From assembly GCF_016841685.1 (NCBI RefSeq), contig NZ_JAENYR010000005.1, positions 22,701 to 86,700 of the forward strand: 64,000 nt of DNA, written 5' to 3'. Shown in pieces: positions 1-8,813 of the stretch (position 1 is the first letter of the stretch; each line of letters opens with the position of its first letter). The notes beneath the pieces were generated by a model that worked only from the letters and a program-made list of their open reading frames with translations, did not search any database and was not told the DNA's origin. Made by a program: the position numbers and the translations under genes. The stretch is from Thiohalomonas denitrificans (GTDB lineage Bacteria > Pseudomonadota > Gammaproteobacteria > Thiohalomonadales > Thiohalomonadaceae).

Positions 1-824
1 AGCCCTACCTGACCACCGACCACCGCATCATGCTCGAGCATACGGATGAACTGATCCGCGGCATCCGCATTGCCCTGCGCGCCAGCGGCACCAGACAGGC
101 AGTAATCGGCATCGAGGACAACAAACCCGATGCCATCGAGGCCATTCGTGAGCGCCTCAAGCCAGAGGACCCGATCGCGGTTCAGGAGGTCCGGACCAAG
201 TACCCGCAGGGTTCGGAAAAATTGCTGATCACTGTGCTGCTGGGACGAGAGGTGCCATCGGGCGGACTTCCTTTTCAGGTGGGTGTCGTGGTCAACAACG
301 TCGGCACCCTGGCCGAGATCGGGCGACTGCTGCCAAAAGGCGAAGGTCTCATCGAGCGCGTGGTCACCATCGCCGGGCCCGAAGTCAAAAAGCCCGGCAA
401 TTACCTGGTGCCACTCGGTACACCCCTGCGCTTCATCCTGGAGCAGGTCGGCTATTTTGGTGACGCCGGTCACCTGATCCTGGGCGGACCGATGATGGGG
501 ACGAGCGTGGCCTCGCTGGATGTTCCTATCACCAAACCAATCTCCGGCCTGATTGTATTGCCGGAAGAATCCGCCAACGACCACCCCGACCGGGTCTATC
601 CCTGTATCCGATGCGGCACCTGCGTGGATGCCTGCCCGGTACATCTCAATCCGTCACGGCTGGGGCAGCTTGCGGCAAGGCGCCGATACGAGACCATGGC
701 CGTCGAGTTCCATCTGAACGACTGTTTCGAGTGCGGATGCTGTAGCTATGTATGCCCGTCCAACATTCCGCTGGTGCAGTATTTTCGCATCGCCAAGTCC
801 GTCAACCGCGAACGGGCAGCGTAA
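1..824 (+). CDS. rnfC: RnfC, electron transport complex subunit C (5' truncated by window)
   Basis: C-terminal 273 residues of RnfC/RsxC, the peripheral iron-sulfur subunit of the Rnf complex that moves electrons between NADH and ferredoxin at the inner membrane, coupled to ion transport. The reading frame is open to the left edge (first whole codon at base 3), so the start and most of the NADH/FMN-type domain lie outside. Two ferredoxin-type 4Fe-4S motifs are visible near the end: CIRCGTCVDACP and CFECGCCSYVCP. The protein stops soon after the second motif and lacks the long Ala/Lys-rich tail of enteric RsxC. It heads the order rnfC-D-G-E-A. rnfB is not visible after rnfA and may lie upstream. 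Confidence 0.95.
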   Translation, partial: PYLTTDHRIMLEHTDELIRGIRIALRASGTRQAVIGIEDNKPDAIEAIRERLKPEDPIAVQEVRTKYPQGSEKLLITVLLGREVPSGGLPFQVGVVVNNVGTLAEIGRLLPKGEGLIERVVTIAGPEVKKPGNYLVPLGTPLRFILEQVGYFGDAGHLILGGPMMGTSVASLDVPITKPISGLIVLPEESANDHPDRVYPCIRCGTCVDACPVHLNPSRLGQLAARRRYETMAVEFHLNDCFECGCCSYVCPSNIPLVQYFRIAKSVNRERAA

Positions 825-838
825 TGAATACGATTGAA

Positions 839-911
839 AACCACGGGGGGCACGGGGAGCACGGGGAAACCCATTACTTTTGTTGCCGTCCCCGTGTTCC
901 CCGTGGTTAAC
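839..911. repeat. CCACGGGG-type palindromic repeat between rnfC and rnfD
   Basis: Left arm (about 839-868) is built of near-repeats of CACGGGGA. The right arm (about 888-911) is its reverse complement, GTCCCCGTGTTCCCCGTGG. The same family occurs at 33704-33773 and, nested, at 36879-37030. It lies inside an otherwise tight operon, so the hairpin would form in the rnf transcript just upstream of the rnfD ribosome binding site. Confidence 0.8.
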
Positions 912-924
912 AAATAGAGAAAAC

Positions 925-1956
925 ATGGTAGCCAAGGTCGAACTCAAGACATCGCCGCATCTGCGTTCGGCACCCAGTGTCGACCAGATCATGCGCAATG
1001 TGGTTTATGCGCTGCTGCCCATCGTGGCATTCGCGATCTACCAGTTCGGATTGTCGGTCCTGGTCCTGACCATCACCGTGGTGGCGTCCTGCCTGGGAAC
1101 CGAGCGCCTGTTCAATTGGCTGTCGGGGAAACCGAATACCCTGAGTGACTGGAGTGCGGTGATCACCGGACTCCTGTTGGCGTTGACCCTGCCACCCGCC
1201 TTCCCGTTGTGGATGGGTGCCGTTGCCGGCTTTACCGCCATCGCCATCGGCAAGGCCCTGTTCGGCGGACTCGGCTTCAATGTATTCAACCCGGCGCTGG
1301 TGGGACGCGCTTTCGTCCAGGCCGCATTCCCGGTTGCGATCAGTACCTGGACACCGGCCTTTGCTCCGGGACGCTTCATGGAATTCATTCCATCGACGTT
1401 GGCATTGCCCTTCATGAAACCGCCGGCAGTGGATGACTGGATAGCCACGCAGGCGGTTGACACCTTTACCGGCGCAACGCCGCTGGCGCAGTGGAAGTTC
1501 GATGGCGAGATCGTGGACAGCTGGAGCCTCTTCAGCGGCATGACTACCGGCTCCAGCGGCGAAACCTCTGCCCTGCTGATCCTGGCTTGCGGCGCCTATC
1601 TGGCCCTGCGGCGCATGATGAACTGGCAGATACCCGCTGCCATGCTGCTCGGTGCCGCCCTGACCGCCCTGCCCTTCTGGCTCTACGCACCGGAGACGTA
1701 CCCCTCGCCGGTGTTCGTCCTTTTCTCCGGCGGACTCATGCTGGGCGCGGTATTCATGGCCTCCGATATGGTCGCCTCACCGGTGACCCCGCGGGGGCTG
1801 TGGATCTATGGGCTGTTAATAGGCTTTTTAACAGTCGTGATCCGGTTCTGGGGCGGCCTGCCGGAAGGCGTCATGTACGCCATTCTGCTCGGTAATGCCG
1901 CCTCGCCGCTGATCGAATCCATCAGCCAACCGCGGATTTACGGCCAGAAGAATTGA
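925..1956 (+). CDS. rnfD: RnfD, electron transport complex membrane subunit D
   Basis: Integral membrane subunit of Rnf (343 aa), homologous to NqrB, carrying a covalently bound FMN. The flavin-attachment motif is visible as TGATPLA, with the Thr at about residue 185. Multiple hydrophobic helices are present, including the family segment GKALFGGLGFNVFNPALVGR. I chose ATG 925 because the protein then begins MVAKVELKTSPHLRS, as in the family. An upstream in-frame TTG at 880 lies within the intergenic repeat and has no family support. It follows rnfC after a palindromic repeat and precedes rnfG. Confidence 0.95.
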   Translation: MVAKVELKTSPHLRSAPSVDQIMRNVVYALLPIVAFAIYQFGLSVLVLTITVVASCLGTERLFNWLSGKPNTLSDWSAVITGLLLALTLPPAFPLWMGAVAGFTAIAIGKALFGGLGFNVFNPALVGRAFVQAAFPVAISTWTPAFAPGRFMEFIPSTLALPFMKPPAVDDWIATQAVDTFTGATPLAQWKFDGEIVDSWSLFSGMTTGSSGETSALLILACGAYLALRRMMNWQIPAAMLLGAALTALPFWLYAPETYPSPVFVLFSGGLMLGAVFMASDMVASPVTPRGLWIYGLLIGFLTVVIRFWGGLPEGVMYAILLGNAASPLIESISQPRIYGQKN

Positions 1957-1958
1957 TT

Positions 1959-2036
1959 AACCGCAAAGCTTCCGCTCCTGCTCACGCTCCTCACCTACAT
2001 CCCTGTAGGCGAAGGCGCAAAGAGCGCAAAGATAAT
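1959..2036. repeat. Degenerate CCGCAAAG-type repeat with CCTACATCCCTGTAGG palindrome
   Basis: Right after the rnfD stop, CCGCAAAG starts at 1960 and GGCGCAAAGAGCGCAAAG ends near 2031. Between them sits the perfect palindrome-like unit CCTACATCCCTGTAGG (about 1995-2010), which recurs at about 16751-16768. This looks like one repeat interrupted by another. It separates rnfD from rnfG within the operon. Confidence 0.6.
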
Positions 2037-2073
2037 TGGCCGGAAAGGTCACTAACACACAGAGCATCACAGG

Positions 2074-2802
2074 ATGACGCCACAACAACAGATACAACGA
2101 GTTCCGGCGCTCCCCTCCAGCAGCAGGCTGATTGGCACACTGGGGGTGATTGCAATGCTCTCCGGTTTTCTGGTCGTGCTGGTGTACGAATACACCCGTC
2201 CCTTCATCCTGGAAAACAGACGCGAAGCGATCGAGCGTGCAGTATTTCAGGTCGTGCCCGGAGCAACAGACCATCGTGACTTCGTGGTCAATAACGAGGA
2301 GATATTCCCCGCGGATTCGGGCAGGAACGGCACCCTCCTTTATGCCGCATACAACACAGCGGGGGAACTGGAGGGTATCGCTGCCGGCGCCGCGGCTCAG
2401 GGCTATGCCGACACCATCCAGCTGCTGTTCGGTTACGAACCCGACTGTGAGTGCATCACCGGTTTTTCCGTACTGCAAATGGCGGAGACGCCGGGGCTGG
2501 GTGACCGAATTCTTACCGACGAAGGCTTTCTGTCCAATTTCAACGATCCCGGGCTGGATGCGAGACTGGAGCCGAATCGTAAGGAGTTGGCCAATCCCAT
2601 CGTCACGGTCAAACACGGCACCAAAGAGCAGCCGTGGGAGATCGATGCTGTCTCCGGAGCCACTGTCACATCCAAAGCGGTGGGCAAGGCACTCAACAAT
2701 GCCGCGCAGGAACTTCTGCCGAAGCTGTCGCCCCATTTGGACGAACTGCGTAGAGGAGAGGAATCGCAAAGGCACGAAATCGCCGGAGACGCAAACGGGT
2801 GA
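2074..2802 (+). CDS. rnfG: RnfG, FMN-binding electron transport subunit G
   Basis: Subunit with one N-terminal membrane anchor (about residues 18-42) and a periplasmic FMN-binding domain (242 aa), homologous to NqrC. The covalent flavin site SGATVTSKAV lies near residues 193-202. The conserved segment ETPGLGDRI is also present. It passes electrons within the Rnf complex. Only three bases separate its stop from rnfE, so the two are probably translationally coupled. The C-terminal tail is polar and ends EESQRHEIAGDANG. Confidence 0.95.
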   Translation: MTPQQQIQRVPALPSSSRLIGTLGVIAMLSGFLVVLVYEYTRPFILENRREAIERAVFQVVPGATDHRDFVVNNEEIFPADSGRNGTLLYAAYNTAGELEGIAAGAAAQGYADTIQLLFGYEPDCECITGFSVLQMAETPGLGDRILTDEGFLSNFNDPGLDARLEPNRKELANPIVTVKHGTKEQPWEIDAVSGATVTSKAVGKALNNAAQELLPKLSPHLDELRRGEESQRHEIAGDANG

Positions 2803-2805
2803 ACC

Positions 2806-3468
2806 ATGGCTATCGATTTGAAGAAAAATGAGAGCATAACCGCGGATACCTTTCTCTCGGGACTTTGGCGGGAAAATCCCGTATTCGTGATGCTGCTGGG
2901 GATGTGCCCGGTACTTGCGGTGAGTAATTCGGTGATCAATGCCCTTGCCATGGGCCTGGCGACCACCTTTGTGCTGCTGGCCTCTTCGGGCCTCGTATCA
3001 CTGCTTCGAAGCTTTATCCCGAAACAGGTCAGGATCGCCAGCTACATCGTCATCATCGCGACCTTTGTAACCATCGTGGATTATGTCATCCAGGCCATCA
3101 GCCTTGACCTTTACAATCAGTTAGGCGCATTCATTCAACTGATTGTCGCCAACTGCATGATCCTGGGCCGCGCCGAAGCGTTTGCCTCGAAACAGCGCCT
3201 CGGCAAGACACTTGTCAACTCCCTGGGGCAGGGGGCCGGCTTTACCTTCGCCCTCCTCTGTCTGGGGTCGGTCAGGGAACTGCTGGGCAACGGCACGCTA
3301 TTGGGTATCGACCTCTTTGGCGCCAACTTCGAGCCCTGGGTGGTGATGATCCTTCCCCCGGGCGGCTTTTTCGTCCTCGGCGGCTGGCTGCTGCTGTTCA
3401 ACTGGATGAGGGAACGCAAGGCGCGCAAACTCCGGGAAACAGAAGATGCGGAGGTGGCCCATGCCTGA
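2806..3468 (+). CDS. rnfE: RnfE, electron transport complex membrane subunit E
   Basis: Multi-span membrane subunit (220 aa) of the Rnf/Nqr D-E pair that holds an iron centre in the membrane. Family signatures are WRENPVFVMLLGMCPVLAVS at the N-terminus and LIVANCMILGRAEAFAS in the middle, each with the conserved Cys. Its 3' end overlaps rnfA by 8 bases, so the two homologous half-subunits are translated together. The cytoplasmic C-terminus ends RKARKLRETEDAEVAHA. Confidence 0.96.
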   Translation: MAIDLKKNESITADTFLSGLWRENPVFVMLLGMCPVLAVSNSVINALAMGLATTFVLLASSGLVSLLRSFIPKQVRIASYIVIIATFVTIVDYVIQAISLDLYNQLGAFIQLIVANCMILGRAEAFASKQRLGKTLVNSLGQGAGFTFALLCLGSVRELLGNGTLLGIDLFGANFEPWVVMILPPGGFFVLGGWLLLFNWMRERKARKLRETEDAEVAHA

Positions 3469-4039
3469 CTCACTCTCGTTCATCTTTCTCAATGCCTTCA
3501 TTATCAACAACTTTGTGCTGGCACTGTTTCTGGGCATCTGTCCATTCCTGGGCGTATCCGGAAAGCTGCAGACGGCTTGGTCGATGGGCCTTGCTACCGC
3601 CCTGGTGATGCTCATCAGTTCGGTTTCGGCCTACGTCATCAATAGTCTGCTGGTGGAGTTCGGTCTCGAATTCCTGCGGCTCATCTGTTACATCGCAGTG
3701 ATCGCCTCGGCCGTACAGCTGGTGGAAATGGCCATGAAGAAGTTCAGCCCCACGCTGTTCCGGGCACTGGGGATCTTCCTTCCGCTGATCACCACCAACT
3801 GCGCCATTTTGGGACTGGCGCTGTTTCAGACTTTCAACGAGTACAACTTCCTGCAGTCGGTCGTCTACAGCCTTGGCGCAGGTGCGGGCTTTATGCTGGC
3901 TATCGTGCTGATGGCCGGCCTGCGGGAAAAACTGGAACTGGCGGAGGTGCCGAGCATCAGCCAGGGCGCTGCGATGAGCCTCATGCTGGCGGGCATCCTT
4001 TCGCTCTCCTTCATGGGCTTTGCCGGACTCGGTGGGTAG
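3461..4039 (+). CDS. rnfA: RnfA, electron transport complex membrane subunit A
   Basis: 192-residue hydrophobic subunit, paralogue and partner of RnfE. Conserved FIINNFVLALFLGICPFLGV and LITTNCAILGLALF carry the Cys residues that bind the membrane iron centre in Nqr/Rnf. ATG 3461, inside the rnfE tail, gives the family N-terminus MPDSLSFIFLNAF; a start 15 bases upstream would add an unsupported extension. Here rnfA comes last, as in clostridial-type rnfCDGEAB operons, but rnfB does not follow. Confidence 0.96.
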   Translation: MPDSLSFIFLNAFIINNFVLALFLGICPFLGVSGKLQTAWSMGLATALVMLISSVSAYVINSLLVEFGLEFLRLICYIAVIASAVQLVEMAMKKFSPTLFRALGIFLPLITTNCAILGLALFQTFNEYNFLQSVVYSLGAGAGFMLAIVLMAGLREKLELAEVPSISQGAAMSLMLAGILSLSFMGFAGLGG

Positions 4040-4078
4040 CACTCCAATGCGGAATCAAGTAGCCGAAAACAGGCTTGC

Positions 4079-4363
4079 ACCGCAGAGGCGCAGAGTTCGC
4101 CGACGAGTACGCAGGGATTTTTCAAAAGAGGTGCGACTTCAATTCACCGCAAAGGCGCAAAGAGCGCCAGGGAAAAACAGGATTACACCGCGACAGTGGG
4201 GATCTAGAGGCACGGTTCGTTGCCACGACTTCCTGGATTCCCGCCTTCGCGGGAATGACAGCCGAACGGTGACTGTGGGCACATGGAAATTTGGCGAACA
4301 TCTCTGCAAATTGCGCGCCTCTGCTGTGAATTTTTCGCTTTCTTTGCGTCTTTGCGGTTAACC
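4079..4363. repeat. Compound intergenic repeat between rnfA and the Cys-rich small ORF
   Basis: This fills the 341-base gap 4040-4380, which has no other gene. CCGCAGAGGCGCAGAG (about 4080-4095) and CCGCAAAGGCGCAAAGAGCGC (about 4148-4168) form left arms. Right arms GCGCCTCTGCTGTGAA (about 4316) and TTTGCGTCTTTGCGGTTAA (about 4343) mirror them. In the centre lies a dRS3-like half element (GGATTCCCGCC...GGGAATGAC, 4231-4259). At least three repeat families are therefore stacked here. Confidence 0.75.
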
Positions 4364-4380
4364 AGAGGGGTTTACTAACC

Positions 4381-4566
4381 ATGATTAATTATTTCTTTGC
4401 AATGGGCCTCATCATGCTGCTGCTCTTGGGCTGGGTCTCGGTTCAGCATCTGGCGCGCCTGTTTGCCAAGCGCGATCCGCAGTTTGGAGCCGTCCGCGAG
4501 GATGGCGGTGGTTGCGGCACCGGTTGTCTTTGCCGTGGCGGAAGTTCCTGTAAAAGCCGGAACTAA
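4381..4566 (+). CDS. Small Cys-rich membrane-anchored protein, NqrM-like candidate
   Basis: 61-residue protein with one N-terminal membrane helix (about residues 4-20) and a glycine/cysteine-rich tail with four Cys (CGTGCLCRGGSSC). A purine-rich site GAGGGG lies about 10 bases before ATG 4381. The layout resembles NqrM, a small membrane protein with a Cys cluster needed for maturation of the homologous Na+-NQR (known for that family). The exact Cys pattern differs, so homology is not shown. Its place after rnfA suggests a role in iron delivery to RnfA/RnfE; this is inference. Confidence 0.6.
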   Translation: MINYFFAMGLIMLLLLGWVSVQHLARLFAKRDPQFGAVREDGGGCGTGCLCRGGSSCKSRN

Positions 4567-4575
4567 CCCAGACTA

Positions 4576-4788
4576 TTCACCGCAAAGACGCAAAGGACGC
4601 AAAGCTTTGATTACACCGCACCGTGTATTATCGCCATGGTTCTTCCGTTTCCGTTGTTTTTCGGTTATGTGTGCCGATAAGCAATTGAATATTTGCGCTC
4701 TTGGCATCTTTGCGGTGAATTCGTGAAGTCTCCGGGCTAATTGGCTCAATTCGCCGCGAGGAACCTTTGATCTCTTTGCGGCTAAACG
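4576..4788. repeat. CCGCAAAGACGC palindromic repeat upstream of ppsA
   Basis: Left arm CACCGCAAAGACGCAAAGG (from about 4579) and right arm GCATCTTTGCGGTGAATT (about 4704-4721) form a long imperfect inverted repeat. A further half-copy, TCTTTGCGGCTAAAC, lies at about 4770. It occupies the gap between the Cys-rich small ORF and ppsA. No terminator with a T-run and no convincing promoter was seen here. Confidence 0.7.
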
Positions 4789-4814
4789 TTTTATCGACGA
4801 TGTGGGGGAGTAAC

Positions 4815-7226
4815 GTGGCGGACGAATACATCATCTGGTTCGACAAACTGGGCATGGACGACGTGGCACGGGTCGGCGGCAAGAACGCATCCCTTGGGGA
4901 AATGATCAGCGGGCTGGCGTCCGCCGGTGTGCGCGTACCGGGAGGATTCGCAACCACTGCCCATGCCTTTCGTGACTTTTTGCGCCACGACCGCCTGGCG
5001 GATCGCATCGACGGGCTGCTGGAAAAACTCGACGTGGAAGATGTCGATGCGCTGGTCGAGACCGGTGCCACCATTCGGCAGTGGATCATCGACACGCCCT
5101 TTCCTGAGCCCCTGCATGCCGCCATCACCTCGGCCTACGGGAGGATGGCCGGTGAACACCAGGGCGAGTTGGCGGTGGCGGTGCGCTCCTCGGCGACCGC
5201 CGAAGATCTTCCCGACGCCAGCTTTGCGGGTCAGCAGGAGACGTTCCTGAACGTCCGGGGCCTCGACGATGTACTGATCGCCGTGAAGCATGTGTTTGCT
5301 TCCCTCTATAACGATCGAGCCATCGCTTATCGCGTGCACCAGAACTTCACTCATGCGGAGGTGGCGCTTTCGGCAGGTATCCAGCGCATGGTGCGCTCGG
5401 ATATCGGGGCCGCCGGCGTGATGTTCACCCTCGATACCGAGTCCGGGTTCCGGGATGTGGTCTTTATCACCGGAGCCTATGGCCTCGGCGAGACCGTGGT
5501 TCAGGGCGCGGTCAACCCTGATGAGTTCTATGTCTACAAGCCAACTCTCGCCAAGGGTAATCCGGCCGTGCTTAGCCGCGCACCGGGCACCAAGGCCATA
5601 AAGATGGTCTACAGCGACCAGGCAGGGCATGGTAATTCCGTGAAGACAGTCGACGTGGACGAGGAAGAGCGGCTTCGCTTCTGTCTCACCGATGCACAGG
5701 TGGAGGAGCTGGCACGCCAAGCCATGACCATCGAAAAGCACTACCGACGGCCGATGGATATCGAGTGGGCGCTCGATGGCGAAGAGGGTGCGCTCTATAT
5801 CGTACAGGCACGTCCGGAGACGGTGAAAAGCCGGGGCGGACAGGTGATTGAGCGCTACAGCCTGAAAAAACCCGGGGTGGTTCTGGCCTCCGGCCGCGCT
5901 ATCGGGCAGAAGATCGGAACCGGCCCCGCACGGGTGATCAAAAACGTCAAAGAGATGAACCGGGTCCAGCACGGCGATGTTCTGGTTACCGACATGACCG
6001 ATCCCGACTGGGAGCCGGTCATGAAACGGGCGGCGGCGATTGTCACCAATCGGGGGGGCCGGACCTGTCATGCAGCGATCATCGCCCGTGAGCTGGGGAT
6101 CCCCGCCGTAGTCGGCACCGGCGACGCCAGCTCACTTATCACGGAGGGTCAGAAGGTCACGGTCTCCTGTGCCGAGGGGGATACCGGCTACATCTACAAA
6201 GGGCAACTGGCCTTCGAGGTCAAGACCGCACACGCCGACAAAATGCCCGACCTGCCGGTCAAGATCATGATGAACGTCGGCAATCCGGGCCGCGCCTTCG
6301 ATTTCGCCAACCTGCCCAACGCGGGGGTCGGCCTGGCCCGCCTCGAATTCATCATCAACGCCATGATCGGGGTCCATCCCCGGGCGCTTCTGGAATTCGA
6401 AAAGCAGCCACCGGAGCTCCAGGAGCAGATCCGCAAGAAAATGGCAGGCTACGCGACTCCCGTGGACTTCTATGTCGAAAAGCTGGCCGAGGGCATCAGC
6501 ACGCTGGCGGCAGCCTTTTACCCGCAGCCGGTCATCGTCCGCATGTCGGATTTCAAGTCCAACGAATACGCCAATCTGCTGGGCGGCAGCCGATACGAGC
6601 CTCAGGAAGAGAATCCCATGATTGGATTCCGCGGCGCTGCACGGTATCTCTCCGAGACTTTCCGCCCCTGCTTCGACCTCGAGTGCCGGGCGCTTCGCAA
6701 GGTGCGGGACGAAATGGGACTCACCAATGTGGAGGTCATGATCCCCTTCGCCCGGACCGTGGACGAGGCGAAAGGCGTGATCGACCTGTTGAGGGAGAAC
6801 GGACTGGAGCGGGGCAAGAACGGGTTGCGGGTGATCATGATGTGCGAAATCCCGTCAAACGCGATCCTCGCGGACGAATTCCTGGAACACTTCGATGGCT
6901 TCTCTATCGGCTCCAATGATCTGACCCAGTTGACGCTGGGTCTGGATCGCGACTCGGGGTTGATCGCATCCTTGTTCGATGAACGCAACGCGGCCGTCAA
7001 GAGACTCTTCTCCATGGCCATTGAGGCGTGCCGCAAACAGGGAAAATACATCGGTATCTGCGGGCAAGGTCCATCCGATTACCCGGACCTTGCAAAGTGG
7101 CTGTTTGATCGCGGCATCAGCAGCATCTCACTGAATCCCGATACCGTGATCGAGACCTGGCTACACCTGGCCGGCAAAACGGTCGACGAAGAGGACAACG
7201 CAACGGCAGGAGGATCCGTCGCCTGA
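4815..7226 (+). CDS. ppsA: Phosphoenolpyruvate synthase
   Basis: Makes PEP from pyruvate with ATP going to AMP + Pi; gluconeogenic entry in the cytoplasm. 803 aa, close to the E. coli length (792). Domains in order: ATP-grasp-like domain (about 15-340), swivelling phosphohistidine domain with [17 protein letters not shown] (His419, equal to E. coli His421), and a C-terminal TIM barrel with [20 protein letters not shown] and the active-site Cys749 in [12 protein letters not shown] chose GTG 4815 because GGGGGAG precedes it by 4 bases and the protein then starts like the family; ATGs upstream lack a binding site. ppsR follows in the same direction. Confidence 0.96.
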   Translation: MADEYIIWFDKLGMDDVARVGGKNASLGEMISGLASAGVRVPGGFATTAHAFRDFLRHDRLADRIDGLLEKLDVEDVDALVETGATIRQWIIDTPFPEPLHAAITSAYGRMAGEHQGELAVAVRSSATAEDLPDASFAGQQETFLNVRGLDDVLIAVKHVFASLYNDRAIAYRVHQNFTHAEVALSAGIQRMVRSDIGAAGVMFTLDTESGFRDVVFITGAYGLGETVVQGAVNPDEFYVYKPTLAKGNPAVLSRAPGTKAIKMVYSDQAGHGNSVKTVDVDEEERLRFCLTDAQVEELARQAMTIEKHYRRPMDIEWALDGEEGALYIVQARPETVKSRGGQVIERYSLKKPGVVLASGRAIGQKIGTGPARVIKNVKEMNRVQHGDVLVTDMTDPDWEPVMKRAAAIVTNRGGRTCHAAIIARELGIPAVVGTGDASSLITEGQKVTVSCAEGDTGYIYKGQLAFEVKTAHADKMPDLPVKIMMNVGNPGRAFDFANLPNAGVGLARLEFIINAMIGVHPRALLEFEKQPPELQEQIRKKMAGYATPVDFYVEKLAEGISTLAAAFYPQPVIVRMSDFKSNEYANLLGGSRYEPQEENPMIGFRGAARYLSETFRPCFDLECRALRKVRDEMGLTNVEVMIPFARTVDEAKGVIDLLRENGLERGKNGLRVIMMCEIPSNAILADEFLEHFDGFSIGSNDLTQLTLGLDRDSGLIASLFDERNAAVKRLFSMAIEACRKQGKYIGICGQGPSDYPDLAKWLFDRGISSISLNPDTVIETWLHLAGKTVDEEDNATAGGSVA

Positions 7227-7248
7227 CCTGCCACAATCATAAACCCCT

Positions 7249-7353
7249 GTAGGTCAGCCTTCAGGCCGTCATCAAGTTGGACCCGGCCACCAGCCCATAG
7301 GGCGTGCCGGCTGTCCATCTGTAGGTCGGCCTTCAGGCCGTCATCGAGTTGGA
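7249..7353. repeat. Two direct copies of a ~35-bp REP-like hairpin
   Basis: TGTAGGTCAGCCTTCAGGCC (from 7249) and TGTAGGTCGGCCTTCAGGCC (from 7320) each continue with GTCATC(A/G)AGTTGGAC. The copies are 71 bases apart and differ at about two positions. Each contains the dyad GGCCTTCAGGCC. They begin just after the ppsA stop. Confidence 0.8.
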
Positions 7354-7396
7354 CGGCTACCTTGGTGGACACAAAGATCGAAAAACCGGACGGCCC

Positions 7397-7434
7397 AAGG
7401 CCGTGTTCGCCCAGAGGGCTGGGCTCCTACGAAA
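7397..7434. repeat. REP-like hairpin (CCCAGAGGGCTGGG..CTCCTACG)
   Basis: On the minus strand this reads GTAGGAGCCCAGCCCTCTGGGC. It matches the general form of gammaproteobacterial REP sequences: GTAGGAGC followed by a short dyad. Related GTAGGAGC units lie at 44917-44943 and 47919-47945. Confidence 0.6.
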
Positions 7435-7460
7435 AACCGGAGGCACTGGCCGGTAGAGCC

Positions 7461-7580
7461 CATGGATTGCATCGCAAGACGGAACTGCATGTCTTGCGCT
7501 GCAAGACATGAAGTCTCGGGGATTGGTCCATTATTGCGCCAAACAAATTCCTTTTGGCACAATAAGTTGCATGCAATCCA
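7461..7580. repeat. Foldback element in the ppsA-ppsR gap
   Basis: Perfect 11-bp terminal inverted repeats ATGGATTGCAT (7461-7471) and ATGCAATCCAT (7570-7580) bound a segment with further internal dyads: GCAAGAC...GTCTTGC and TTGCGCCAAA...TTTGGCACAA. With the two REP-like copies and one REP hairpin it accounts for most of the 578-base gap 7227-7804. No coding sequence is evident there. Confidence 0.65.
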
Positions 7581-7804
7581 TATCAGGAGGCGCGCCCCCG
7601 CGGCGATTTTCGTCACGGTCAGTGTCGTGCCGGGCGACCTCCTGCCGGAAACAAAGGCAATAGTCCCCGTCGGAGCTACACCGGCAGGAGCCGGCAGTGT
7701 TAATAAAAGATCAGGGTAAACGTCTTGGCGATCTCCGATCGGCCTTGACCCCTGCAATTTCCCACAGGAGACTTTCTATCTCCGTGTTCCCAGTGGTTAA
7801 TTCT

Positions 7805-8626
7805 ATGCGCCGTTCCGTTTTCTTCCTGTCCGATCACACCGGCATTACCGCCGAGACGCTGGGCCGTAGCCTGTTGACCCAGTTTGACGGGATCGATTTT
7901 CACCAGACCAGCTGGCCTTTTCTCGACAACATCGAAAAGGCCGAAAGTGCAGTGAGCCGCATAAACCGGGCTGCCCGTGAGGACGGCTGCCGCCCGCTGG
8001 TGTTCTCGACCATCGTCGATACGGAGGTACGCAAGGTCATCCTCGCCTGCCGGGGCGCCGTATTCGATTTTTTCGATGCCTTTAACGACAGACTGGAGAG
8101 CGAACTGGGACAACCGGCACTGCATGTCACCGGCCGTTCCCACGGCATCAGGGATTTTCAGCGCTACACATCCCGTATCGATGCACTCAACTTTTCGCTG
8201 GCCAATGATGACGGACTGATGGCCAGCAACTATCCCGCCTCGGACATCATTCTGATCGGCGTTTCCCGCTCGGGAAAGACGCCCACCTGCCTCTATCTGG
8301 CGCTGCAGTACGGCGTGCTCGCGGCCAATTACCCGCTGACCGAGGATGATCTCAAGGAGGGCCTGCTTCCAAAAGCACTCGCTCCCTACCGTGATCGCCT
8401 TTTCGGGCTGACGATAGACCCTGACCGTCTGCATCGAATTCGAACGGAACGCTATCCCGACAGCCGTTATTCTCAGCTAAAGCAGTGCCGATTCGAGATC
8501 GATACTGTCGAGTCCCTTTACCGTCGGGAGGCAATACCGTTTCTCAACACCACCTCCATGTCCATTGAGGAAATCGCCGCCACCATCATGCAACGGGCTG
8601 GTATTCAGCGCCGTCTGTATGGCTAA
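7805..8626 (+). CDS. ppsR: PEP synthase regulatory protein (bifunctional kinase/pyrophosphorylase)
   Basis: DUF299-family protein (273 aa) that inactivates PpsA by ADP-dependent phosphorylation of a Thr next to the catalytic His and reactivates it by Pi-dependent removal (known for E. coli PpsR). The N-terminal signature RSVFFLSDHTGITAETLGRS and the P-loop GVSRSGKT (residues 152-159) are visible. ATG 7805 gives the family start; the longer open frame upstream runs through repeat-rich DNA. It lies downstream of its target ppsA in the same direction, 578 bases away, and is followed by a rho-independent terminator. Confidence 0.95.
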   Translation: MRRSVFFLSDHTGITAETLGRSLLTQFDGIDFHQTSWPFLDNIEKAESAVSRINRAAREDGCRPLVFSTIVDTEVRKVILACRGAVFDFFDAFNDRLESELGQPALHVTGRSHGIRDFQRYTSRIDALNFSLANDDGLMASNYPASDIILIGVSRSGKTPTCLYLALQYGVLAANYPLTEDDLKEGLLPKALAPYRDRLFGLTIDPDRLHRIRTERYPDSRYSQLKQCRFEIDTVESLYRREAIPFLNTTSMSIEEIAATIMQRAGIQRRLYG

Positions 8627-8655
8627 GAACCTGTCCAAGAATAGCGGCCGTCACC
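8627..8655. repeat. Copy of the AACCTGTCCAAGAATAGCG dispersed repeat
   Basis: Right after ppsR, AACCTGTCCAAGAATAGCGG matches AGGAGCCTGTCCGAGAATAGC at 26519 and again at 63895. This family marks the edges of intergenic elements elsewhere in the window. Confidence 0.6.
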
Positions 8656-8682
8656 CACGTGTTCGGGTTTCCTGCAGACACA

Positions 8683-8709
8683 AAAAAAGCCCGCGAGACG
8701 GGCTTTTTT
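8683..8709 (+). terminator. Rho-independent terminator after ppsR
   Basis: Stem AAAAAAGCCCG / CGGGCTTTTTT with a five-base loop CGAGA, ending in a T-run on the plus strand. It also has an A-run on the left, so it could act in both directions. Confidence 0.9.
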
Positions 8710-8758
8710 GTAATAGTCAGCCCCGATGTCACCTATGTGTCAGCTGGGGCCAGAGATG

Positions 8759-8786
8759 AAAAAACCCGGATGAGGTCCGGGTTTTT
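8759..8786 (-). terminator. Terminator after tRNA-Pro (possibly bidirectional)
   Basis: Stem AAAAACCCGGA / TCCGGGTTTTT with loop TGAGG. On the minus strand it lies about 28 bases downstream of the tRNA-Pro 3' end and ends in a T-run. Confidence 0.88.
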
Positions 8787-8813
8787 AAGTTGCTGTTTTT
8801 ATCAGCTTTTATA

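Noticed and set aside
880..924. Upstream TTG start extending rnfD by 15 residues
   Set aside because: The extension lies in the palindromic repeat, has no family similarity and no suitable binding site.
7556..7576. Possible sigma-54 promoter TTGGCAC...TTGCAT upstream of ppsR
   Set aside because: Six bases separate TGGCAC from TTGCA where five are required, and the match overlaps the arm of the foldback element.
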